Origin: Oscarella lobularis
Lineage: Eukaryota > Porifera > Homoscleromorpha > Homosclerophorida > Oscarellidae
DNA: 64,000 bases
Assembly: GCF_947507565.1 (NCBI RefSeq)
Contig: NC_089188.1
Location: forward strand, 1,364,001 to 1,428,000
Direction of reading: 5' to 3'
Part shown: positions 32,421 to 44,400 of the stretch, one piece after another
Position numbering within the stretch: position 1 is the stretch's first letter
How the letters are laid out: each line of letters begins with the position of its first letter
Notes under the pieces: generated by a model
Told to the model about the DNA's origin: nothing
The model's input: the letters and a program-made list of their open reading frames with translations, nothing else
Databases searched by the model: none
Program-made: the position numbers and the translations under genes

Positions 32421-35400
32421 TTAATAGTCGAGGCTCATGAGGAGAGCGACGGCTCGTTTGATCCAGTGATCACTACTCATGCCACCTACCTTCAAGTCGA
32501 CGGCGACGACGTAAGACGGACGGCCGCTGCCGGATCGATTCGAATAGTAATAGCACGGACACGTATAGATGCCTGCATACGAATAGATGAAAATGGCAAA
32601 GTGACATCACAGTCGTTACGTTTACCTTTTCCTGCCTTCTTCTTATTCTCGACTGGCTTGAAATGAATCGAAGGCATTCGACAAACGAGTTCCATAGGAC
32701 TGGCTTCTATCAAGTAGCTGTTCTTCTTATCCCAGCCCGCTCCTTCGAGAAAGAGACCTTTGATCCATACTCCATCCTATAACCCAAGTCTCGTTAGAGT
32801 ATAGGAAAGAATGTGCGGCGCGTGTACACCTACCTTAGGCGGACCGGTAATATTGCTGTCATCCAACGTCGAGACGTGAAATTCCCACGAGAGAGTATCA
32901 ACGGAAACCTAGAAATAAGTCCGATATAGTCGGTCGTGCTAGACAGAAGACAGTTTACGTTGTTCTGCCGGGCCGCCGTCTGCAAGACAGCCGTAAGGAA
33001 TCCAGTCGGAAAAGTGAATCCCGACATCCAAAATATGTGAGGCGGATGAGTCGTCTTCGCCCACTCGGCAAAGAGCTCGACGCGTTCGTGAAGATCTCGA
33101 GTCCACGGGCCGAGCGGCTTGAGAGACGGATACGCCTGTCGTACGAAGTGTCGAGGAGAGAGAAAAGGAATCCAACTTTACAAGCTATACCTTCTCCCAA
33201 AGCGGAGGAACGCGAGCGTCTTGTATGCAGGAAAACGTCTCCTCCAGATCAGAAGACATGACCACTAAGCCTTTGATCGCCTTTTCCAAATCGACCAAGG
33301 AGTTGCGAATGATCACGAGTAGAGCGTTGTAGCGCTCGATCTATAAGTGGCATCAAGTCAGAGAGAGGACCTAGTTCACAAACTTCCTTTCGTACCTCTT
33401 GAAGTAAAACGACGTTCAGAGGCGACAGATCGTCAGCGAGCAATTTTGCCGTCTGCTCGTAGTCGATTTCCTCCGGCAAATTTTTCAACACTTCGGCGGA
33501 GAGTTCGAGCACCTTGTCCTCGCTGCTCACGCCCTCGGTGACGGTTACTTGAGGCCGCAGCGAGAGGAGAGTCCCGAAAAGAGCCTTCGTCTCCCTAATC
33601 TGACTCGAGATGTCGGCATTGGGATGCTGACCGAACGCCTCCGGATGATCCATCCCGGGCAATTGGTTAACGTATTCCTGAAGAAAAAAATGTCCGAGCT
33701 GCATACGCATTAGCGTTCTACGTACCTTATAAGAACTAAGCGGGCCGTCTCTTGGCACGTAATAAGTTGGCAGAGAAGAAAGTCTAAAAAACGTCGTCAT
33801 ATGTGTACACACGTAGCGTTTTCTTGGCTTACTTGTAAAACGGTACTTCCAGTGTAGCATCAGAAAACAAGTCGTTGATGTAGGTGAGCAGAAGGCGTCT
33901 GTCCCAATCGTCGGTTACGTGGCCGCCGTAGTTGACTCCGGCAATCTGAGCAAGGAGAGCCCGACTCAAAAATGAGGCCCCCAAAGTAGAGAAAAATCTT
34001 ACCAAATATTTCAGCGCGTCCCAAGGCGTTTCTTCGTATTCGTCGAGATAAATGCTGATCAAATTTTCGGATACCTAAACGACGTTGCAAATACTTCCTT
34101 TATTTTTTTTAGAAGAGTCGGTGCCTTACTTCAAAATCAGAATCGTTGAAGCCGTACACGACATTCCAGCCGAGCATGCCAAATTTTCGTCGTTCAATCA
34201 AAATGCTGTGGAAGAACGACAGCGAAAAGAGCAGCTTCTTATACTTTTCCTGCTTGTGACACCGTCCAAATTGGTCCTCGGTGACCAACTGGTATATGCG
34301 CTTCATATTGGCTTTTAATCCTTTAGGAGGTTCGGTCGTCATTTTGATGCCCGCCTGAAGGATGGCAATTGGAAAGTCGGGATTTGGACTGCTGCTCAGC
34401 CAAAGCCTAAAGTCTTTGTGCGGCACGTCCACTTGAAGTTGTTCGACGAGTTTGTCTAGTTGAGGCATCCAGCTCAGGGAGAGATGGCAATTGGCTAAGA
34501 AAACCCAATGGCCTTCTTTCACTCCCTCTTTCAACATTCGAGTTGCAATGGGAGCTTGGCCTTGGCCAAGAGACAGCGCTTGAAAGCGATCCTTCATTCC
34601 CTCCTGTTCAGACAACTGTAGCAATCCGGTCGTAGGATCCTACACAGAAGTCCAGTGAGGAAACAGTTTTTGTTCCACGCTGCTTACCACTCCGGGAGAA
34701 AGAACAAAAATAAGAGGCGTTCTGCTGTTCGAATCGTCGACGACCGATTTCATGTCGAGAACGGGCGGTTCGACGAATTTCGGTCCAAGATTGTTGACGA
34801 TGAACGACGTCGCGGTAAATTGAACGCGATCGGAGCGAAGCGAACGCACGATCAGCATCCTTTGAAGCTCGTTCAACGAATTTTCCCATTCTCCTAAAAA
34901 AAAAATCGCTATGGGGGTCCGACGAGAGGTGTCGCGTGCCTGGCAACGACGACGATTCCGGCTGAGACGCCGTGTACCAATGCTTCCACGCGCGACCGTT
35001 TTGCTCGAACGAATTGCTCAGGCCCTGAAAGCTTCCCAACTTGTCTAACTCGGTCACGTTGTCCCAGCAAGTATCCGGAAGCCAGTCCGGACACGGATTG
35101 TCCATCTGCGCCTCGCGATCTAAAACCTATGAGAGCGAGGCTAGATTTTTTCGACGTGTGGGGATCGCAGACGACCTTACCATTCCACCTCTAAGGAAGA
35201 AATTGTACTCGTCGATGTTTAGCTTCCCAGCTGCCTCCATGATTTTGGCGCACATTTGGAATGAGAAGAGCAACTTGTGTCTCTCAAACAGACCGCGACA
35301 CGTATACCTAAGAGTTCAAGTCTTTATAGCAAAAAAGATTCCCCTTAATTTCTTACCGATAAACGGCGTAAGTGTGGAATTCGTTCAGGTGTTTGATCCT

Positions 35401-38400
35401 TTCTTCCAACTTAGCGCTTTTCTGACTCTTCTCGATCGACAAATTGAACAATTCGATGTAGGCGTCAAGAGAGAACTGATACATCGGATCGATTCGTCCC
35501 ATGTCGTTGAGCACGAAGAAGAGTATGGACGCTCTCTGAGCGCAAGCCCTGTATCCTTCTCTCGCCGCGTCGATTTTCGCCTCAGTCTGTTCGCTGACTT
35601 GAAGCTGCTCGGTCACTTCCAATGCGGTCGTTTTCGACGTCTGCAGCGTATCGACGAGTTTTTCGTCGTCGAGTAGCGAACCCTGGGCCGTGCTGAGTAG
35701 ACGCAGGATTTCGTCTTCGAGCTCTTCGAGTTTTCTCTTGCCGGAAGCGATGTTGAGCACGAGCTTGTCCTTCTGTTCCTCCAGTTCGGGTCGTTCTCGA
35801 CGAACGACAATGCCTAGTAGTTGGGCTTCGAGACCTATCATCAGAGAAATGCCAAATGAGTCGTCATATTTGCAGGGTTTTACAAAGAATTTTTAAATTA
35901 AGTATGGGAAAAGGGTCTGGAAGCATAGATATAACACGAAAAGACGTTTTCAGTCGTTCGTTATGAATTGGAGGGCGTCTTTTTGCACGCAGCAAATTTT
36001 AAAAAAATTAAAAAGTTACGACACTTGATACAAACCACACGGAAGACGGTGCTATGGAGGTTTATCCGGTATCAGAGGTATCTCACAGGCGCAGCGGAAC
36101 TATTGGACTAGGAAGGCCGGAGCCCTTGTCAAGTTAGTATATTATCGGTAAACATAAATGAAGGGGTGGGTTAGACAGAACGGGTAAGGGCAGACTATTA
36201 CGACCAACGAAAATGTAAAAGAGGGAAGGGGTATGTGTGAGACGAAGTTAGATGCAGTTAGTGAAGGTCACTGCCAAAGCACCGAATATCGGTGTTGGCG
36301 GGAAGTGACGAGGCGCGGGTCGCCGAGCATGGAAAGATGGCCTTGATTTTGTTGAGAATGATGGTAGCATTGCCACGCTGGAGACCCACCGATAGACGTT
36401 TGCGCCAGTAATTGACGAATGCGGCGCGATCGTTGACAAAGTCGATGGAAGGACGAACGGCGGCCTTGCGGAAGAAGTCCCGAGCAATGGGGCTCCAACG
36501 GCCGTACACCTCCATGACGAGAGGGTCAAAGAGGTAGCCGAGGGAACCAGCCACTGCCCGGTACTTGTCGACCTTCTTTTGATCTTTTTGGGTCGCCGCA
36601 AAGCCGGAGACATTCGCCGCTTGAGATTGAACGTTCACCCCTAGGGGGTGCGTGATGCTGACGTCCAGAAGAATCTTTTTTCCTTGATCGAAGTTATAAA
36701 CGCCAAGTGAGGCGAATGACCGGCCACCGGGCCGTGATGGTCAAACCCTTGGGGTTTTATTTATGGTATATCTCTCAACTACACAGTACATATTCTAATA
36801 AACACACAGACTTGGGGAGAGTTTCCAACTCCCTTCTATCCTAGCCAAGAGCTCATGCTCCTGCTACTGATAAGTATATGGAAACGCTGGGTATATATAT
36901 AACAACCCTGCCTGGGTCACTTCGACTGCAGCTATGCACACAAAAAAAACACTCTTAATCGGCCGTAAATACGTTTCTGACAACAAAAACAAATGAATTT
37001 TGTCGCAAATCAATCTAGAAACGCGAAAAAACGACAATAAAACGCGTGCCACGTACGCAAGACACGCCCTGTCACGCTACATATGACGTCAGTTGTAACG
37101 CATGACAAAATGCCTCATACGAGAGAGTAGAGGCGAAGAATCGGCCGCGAAGTGCATTGTGAGTCTATTCTAAAGACGTTTGATCGTTCTTTGGAGGCAA
37201 AAAGCGAACGGATGCGTAGTAACGAGAACAAGCTTGGTCAGCAAAATCTAGGTGATATATGCCGCCTCTATAACGAGCATAGCGGCACGTGCGCTACATT
37301 AGTAGTACTGGCGCGCCGGGCGCCGTTTCAGTGGTAAAGGGAACGATGGAAAATATGTTTTCAGTCATTCCTTATGAATCTTCCTAGGTGAACGATAGAA
37401 AACATATTTTCTGCAGTAATTATTGCAAAGGATGGGCCGTCTCTTCTGCAGTAATTATTGCAAGCAGTAATTATTGCAAGGAACGGGCTGTCTGCAGTAA
37501 TGCCGACCCGTGTATTTGTCGGAAGATTTTATTACCTTGCTCTTTGACGGCAAAATTTACTATTGTCGTCTTCGTGGATATTTCTGGCGTGTAGTGGGGA
37601 TTGCTCAGCTTTGTCGTGATGTAGAAACGGAAATCGGGATTATACTCGACTTCCTTGTCACCGAGTCGAATCAGCATTCTTCCGGCTAAAGAAAGAGCGT
37701 GCAGGGCCCCCCTTCGCTAATTCGAAAGACATACCTTGCTTGATTATCGATTTGTTGAGAATTGGAGCGAGAGAAGGATCGAGTTCCTCTTGAACGTTCT
37801 GCAGCAGAACAGGCGATCCAAACTGTATGGCGTTCTCGAGGGTACGCAAGAAGTCGTGCTGCTGAAGATCGATGATTTTCAGTCCCGATTTGGTCTCCAT
37901 ATTCTTGACCCATTTGATGGCCTGCCCTTGGGGATCGATCATCAGGGGCCACCTGAAGAAAACTGAGTCGGAAAACGGAGGTGTCTCGCCTCTGCATACT
38001 GACCTGCTTCCTCTCGTCACGATGACTCCGTTTTCAGTTGAAAACGAGTCCGACGGCAGTCCCTGAATATTCCACTCTCTTACCGTCGTCGCCTTGGCGA
38101 GAAAAGCGGCGAAAGAAAATTCAGGATTGCAAGGCACGTTCAATTCTCGAACCTAGTTCGTTCAGAAAACCAAAAGCGACGACATTTCCTCTCCAACTAC
38201 TCACCCGTTTTAGCCACGTCTTCTGAATCAAATCCTCTCGATATTCAGACAAAAACGGACCGGTGTAGGACAAGCAGGCAGACGCAACGAGACAATCGCC
38301 CACCAAGTAACCCAATTTCTCTTCCAAGTCCTACGCAACGTAAAGTGAAAATTCAAATTTCTCCCAATTCGCCCACTGACCGCCACGCTCGCTTTCCAAC

Positions 38401-41400
38401 GCTCCCTCTCGCCCGCTAATCCCGACACGAGTTTTCCGGCTCGTTCCAACTTCAGCTCGGTCAACTCGGCACTTTTTCGGAGCTCTTCTTTTCGCGCCAA
38501 CTTCTCGTCGTACTGCTTTTTCAAGTCCTCGATTCGATCCTGCACCTCTTGGAGTCGAGCTTTCGCCTCGGCCAATTCCGCCTGCGTCTTTTCGAGACGA
38601 CGAGTCGCCTGCGAGAGTCGCTGCCGCTTCGGCTCGATGACTCGATACACGCGCCCGTACACTTCCATAGCGCACACCCACATGCAAAGGGAGCGCGCCG
38701 CCTGCGACACGCGGCCCATTGTGACCGGTTCGAAGTCGGGCTGCGACGTGTATTGACCGATTTTCTTCAGGACGCGATCCGACATGTTTTCCTTGTCGAA
38801 ATGAATTAATTGCTTGATAAAATTCGGATCACCTAGACGACAACATTTTGCCATATCTTTATAATGTATTTTTCTTTTTGACGTGTACCAAGTTGCCTCT
38901 TCGCTTCGGCCCAGCTCGGCTCGGCTCCCCTTAGAATCATAACCGCTCGCATCACGCGGCCGACGAGTTCAGGCGGATTGCCGTAGGATTTGATCTCGGT
39001 CAAATCTTTTTTATTTAACGCTTCCAAAGCCTGTGGTAGAAGAGCGTCATATTAGAAAAAATAGAACAACGTTATTAAAGCTTTACCTTGACTGCTTCTT
39101 CCAGTGCCGGCAACGCCGCCTCCAAATCCTGCTGCGCCGTTTCGGCGATCTTCTTGCACTCGGCCTCTTCCTCGGCGATTTTTTCACCTCGAGCGCTCAC
39201 CGCCTGTGAAAGAGAGAATAAAACAAATACAGATGTTTTTCACTTTTTCGGGCCTTTTGTTGTTCGTCTGCTTCGCGCTTTTGCTGGACAATGATGACGA
39301 GATACTCTTCGCACTGCTTCTGAAATTCAGCCACTTTGACTTTGGCCTCCTCTAACTCAATGGACATCGCTTCGACTTTCTTTCTCGTGTCGTCCAACTT
39401 GAACAGCCCGTTCTTCAGCTTCGTCGCAGCGTCACCGAGCTCCTTTCGTTTCTCGTCGAGTAGCCTATATAAAGTCGAGCGCCTTGATGATCGTTTTCTT
39501 TCCTCGTCGTCCGTCCCACCTTCTATAGCCGGAGACGAGTTCGAGATAATTCGTCGGCGTGACGTAGTTGTGACGTCGCATTTCGAGCAGCATCGAATTT
39601 GACTTTTCCACCACCGATCGATGAACCGTAACGAAAATCTGAGCGACGTTCTTGCGCAGCTGGCAAAGAAGACGTTATCTTTCCGCGTGCAAAATAAGTT
39701 TTCGTACCTCTGCGGCCTTTTCCCCTTCGCCGAGATTCACCTCTTCCAAATATTTTTCGGAAACTTCCAATAGAGCATCCTTGGGCCACTCGCTAAACCA
39801 ATCGATTGTCGTACAGTTGACAAAAGCTGGATACTGTCGTATGCGATTCCTGCAGAAAAGAGACTACACTTTGTTTCTGCTCGTCGATATATCATCTTTA
39901 CCGAAAGGGGTCCCCAACGGGGCTCATGCAAAGAACGACGTGCAGATTGTTCCGCACGCGTTCGATCAGAAACGCAAACACGGCGTCCGCCTGATCGGAG
40001 ATCCCACTCTTCTTAACGTCGTCTGCTAGTGCCGTTCGAATCTAAGAATTAAATCGATGTGTACGGCACGATTTTTCGCTTCATTCGCGGCGTTACTCAC
40101 TTCCTCCAATTCGTCTGCCTTGTACAAATTCGGCACTTCGCCGCTGCTCAGTATATTGTTGATGTCTTCGAGGAATGACTCCTCGACGACTTGGGTGTCG
40201 GTGAAAAGAAACATCGTGGGTTTGTTCTCGACTCCAGCCATATAGTACAACTTCTTCAGATCTAGATTTTTCATAAATTAAGAACGAGAAACTGCGCTGG
40301 CAATATCGTCTTGCCTTCTCGAAATTCCGCTTTGCGATAGTGCCGCGAGACTTCGATTTGAAAAACGCGATATTCAAGAATCGAGGAGGCGAGTCGGGTC
40401 AAACTCTGTCGCCCACTTCCACCGATCCCAACCAAAAGCACATTGCCTCGCTGCTGCCGAATAACGCGAATAATACGACAAACTAAGAAAAAACACGCAG
40501 TGAAGAGACTGATTCGTGATTTATATGTACAGTATTTATACCGTGTTCGATGGCGTCCTTGAATAGAACCAAATCCATGGCGATGACGCCCGGCGTCATG
40601 TTGTAGTCTTCGAGCGAGTTCTCCGTGAACGTTTTCAGCTGCTTGAGATCGGCGACGTCCTCGTAAACCGGATTGTCGGCCTTGAGAAAATCGGCGAAAA
40701 CGGGCGACTGTTTATTGGGGCACAAATTGTGAAAGGAGACTTCGAATAAAGTGCCGAGCTTTTCGTTGAGCATGTCCTTGAACGCCTCCTGATCTCGACT
40801 GTCGACTAGACGATCGGAAAAGACGCGAAAGCACTCGTGCACCCACAGGCGCGTCATCGCCGCTTTCGTGTCGTGATAGTCCTTGTGAGCGCGCAGGAGA
40901 CCCTGAAACACCTTCGATATGTCGCGCAAGTTGAACAGATAGTGAATCTTCGTCGGCGTCGGCAACATTCGCGCGACAATCGTCTCGTAGATCTCGACGG
41001 TCGCCTGCGTCATGACGTCGCCGATCGGCTTGACGTCCTCCTCGAAATCCTGCAACTTCTGATTGATCATCGTCCCGAAGATGCGCTTGATCTGCGACTC
41101 GTGCGGAAACGTCATATTGATCAGATTGAAGCGACTCTGCAGTCGACGCGAAATGACCTGTCGGCCGCCGCCCGGGGGTCCCATCGCGGCGAGCAGAAAC
41201 ATGTCGCGTATCTCCTTCTTCGTCTGCTTTTGCCGATCGTACCAGAAACGATAATCGAGCCACATGCGAAGGAGCTCGAGCGGCGGCTGCGAGCCGAACG
41301 TATCCTTCGCCGGCATGTTGAGATCGTCCAAAAAGGTGAGCATCTTCTTTCCGCCGACCGGCACGAATACGCCCTTCGTTCGCTTCTCCACCTTACTTTC

Positions 41401-44400
41401 GATGATCTCCTGAACGTTGTTCGACGACGTCTGCGCCGACATGTTGACGACGAGCATGTTGTAAAGACGCGGGTTGAGACGGCCGAGAACCGTTTGGGCG
41501 ACGGACGTCTTTCCCGTGCCGACGGGACCGACGAGTAGGACGGGATGCTGAGCGAGGATGAGATTGTAAACGAGGAAGTCGTATCGGACCGTGTCCACCG
41601 TCGGAACGATGATCTTGTAGAAAGGCAGCGATGGATTGTAGCGCCAGGCGGCGTGGAGTTTCTGTTCCCACAGCGCCCAGCCCTTCTGCTTCACATCCAC
41701 GTAATATTCGTAGACGGTATCCTACGGGAGAATAATAGATAAAAAGGAGCAAAGGGCTCTTTTTTTTCCCTACTTTGCTCGGAAACTGGCCTTCGAGTTC
41801 GCGAACGTAGTTGTCCATCTTTTTTCGACTCGCTTCGTCGACCGACGCACATATGGACCAAATCATTGAAAAGAGGAACCAGAGCTCGATCATTCGAGGA
41901 TAGTTTTCCGCATCGTCGGCGGTCACCTAAAAAGCAAACGATCTACCTCCACCTCCTCCGTGTCTTTCTCGTGGTTTACCCCGTTTTCCGGTGTCGCCAG
42001 CGCGTCGAAGAGTCGACAGAGAGATATCACCGAATTTAGCTGGGACGTCGGGACGAGTTCCTTGCACGAGCGACGACGAAAATAGAGCAGCTTGTCGATG
42101 AACTTGTCAAAGAGCCTCTGCAAATGTTCAGCCGACTCCTATAAAAGAAATAGAGACTCCGTGCTAGCCGATTTATCCATCACCTTGTCCTTGCGTTTCT
42201 CGAGCCACGACGAAACGTACGGCCTCCAGCCCAAATCGACGTAGTCCAAAAAGACCATGCCGCAGCGGCTGACCGTAGCCGGCGAAGCGACGGCAAGATC
42301 CTGAGTTTCGAAGAGAAGCGACACCTGCTCGGGCATGCTAATTCGTTCCCCGTTGATGAGAGTTAGAATCTTGTTGTCGTCCATGACGGAATTCATCGAT
42401 TCGATCCACAGAGTGTCGACGGGGGCGTCAAAGAGGAGCCACTTTTGATCCGGCTTTTCGTCTAAAAGAGAGAGTTTATATATCTGGAAGCAATACCTCA
42501 GGAAAAATTTTAAAGAGGCGTGGTTAATTACATAGCTTTAGTATAAAAATGTTGGGGAAAGTGAGTTTTTACTTGCTAAGTCTGGCGGTAAACTGTAAAA
42601 GGCCAGTTTCTTTGCCTATAATATGTGAAGGTTTGGGTAAAAGACTTCCATACTCGTAGATTGGGCGAAGGGTCCCCCTTTGGGGATAAAAAGCTGAGAG
42701 ATTCGTCGTTTGACCATAAAATGGCCAAAAAACACGTCTTCTCGCGTAGAGAACTTTTAAAAATAAACAAACAAGTTTTAGTTTGGAAAAATGTCTCGGT
42801 TTGTCTTGCATGAAATTGCAGGTGTAACAGTAAAATATAAAGCAGAGTGCAACGTGAAGGAAAAATAAAAAAGGGTACTTGATGGTGATGATGATGAATA
42901 TTATCATCGATGATCAAGTATTCTTCTCTTCCTCAATCATAAAAGAATAATTACAAGAGACTGGCAAACTGTTCTTTCCTGTAATAAATTAAAGAACAAT
43001 TACAAGGGACTAGCCAACCGTTCTCTCCTGTAATAAATTACAGTGAAAATACAAGGGACTGGCCAAAAGTTCTTTCCTGTAATAAATTACAGAAAAATTA
43101 CAAGGGACTGGCCAACTGTTCTTTCCTGTAATCAATTACAGGAAAATTACAAGGGACTGGCCAACTGTTCTCTCCTGTAATAAATTACAGTGAAATAACA
43201 AGGAACTGGCCAACTGTTCTTTCCTGTAATAAATTACATGAAAATTACAAGGGACTGGCCAACTGTTCTCTCCTGTAACAAATTACAGAAAAATTACAAG
43301 GGACTGGCCAACTGTTCTCCAGTGTAATAAATTACAGTGAAATTACAAGGGACTGGCCAACTGTTCTTTCCTGTAATAAATTACAGGAAAATTACAAGGG
43401 ACTGGCCAACTGTTCTCTCCTGTAATAAATTACAGTGAAATTACAAGGGACTGGCCAACTGTTCTCTCCTGTAATAATTTACAGTGAAATTACAAGGGAC
43501 TGGCCAACTGTTCTTTCCTGTAATAAATTACAGGAAAATTACAAGGGACTGGCCAACTGTTCTCTCCTGTAATAAATTACAGTGAAATTACAAGGGACTG
43601 GCCAACTGTTCTCTCCTGTAATAATTTACAGTGAAATTACAAGGGACTGGCCAACTGTTCTTTCCTGTAATAAATTACAGGAAAATTACAAGGGACTGGC
43701 CAACTGTTCTCTCCTGTAATAAATTACAGTGAAATTACAAGGGACTGGCCAACTGTTCTTTCCTGTAATAAATTACAGTGAAATTACAAGAGACTGGCCA
43801 ACTGTTCTTTCCTGCAATAAATTACAGGAAAATTACAAGGGACTGGCCAACTGTTCTCTCCTGTAATAAATTACAGTGAAATTACAAGGGACTGGCCAAC
43901 TGTTCTCTCCTGTAATAATTTACAGTGAAATTACAAGGGACTGGCCAACTGTTCTTTCCTGTAATAAATTACAGGAAAATTACAAGGGACTGGCCAACTG
44001 TTCTCTCCTGTAATAAATTACAGTGAAATTACAAGGGACTGGCCAACTGTTCTCTCCTGTAATAATTTACAGTGAAATTACAAGGGACTGGCCAACTGTT
44101 CTTTCCTGTAATAAATTACAGGAAAATTACAAGGGACTGGCCAACTGTTCTCTCCTGTAATAAATTACAGTGAAATTACAAGGGACTGGCCAACTCTTCT
44201 CTCCTGTAATAAATTACATAAAAATTACAAGGGACTGGCCAACTGTTCTCTAGTGTAATAAATTACAGTGAAATTACAAGGGACTGGCCAACTGTTCTCT
44301 CCTGTAATAAATTACAGTGAAATTACAAGGGACTGGCCAACTGTTCTCTCCTGTAATAATTTACAGTGAAATTACAAGGGACTGGCCAACTGTTCTTTCC

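Noticed and set aside
40837-41538. Long plus-strand open frame of 233 codons
   Set aside because: It is the antisense of the DNAH2 AAA3 exon, kept open by its codon bias; the minus strand shows the P-loop and full dynein similarity.
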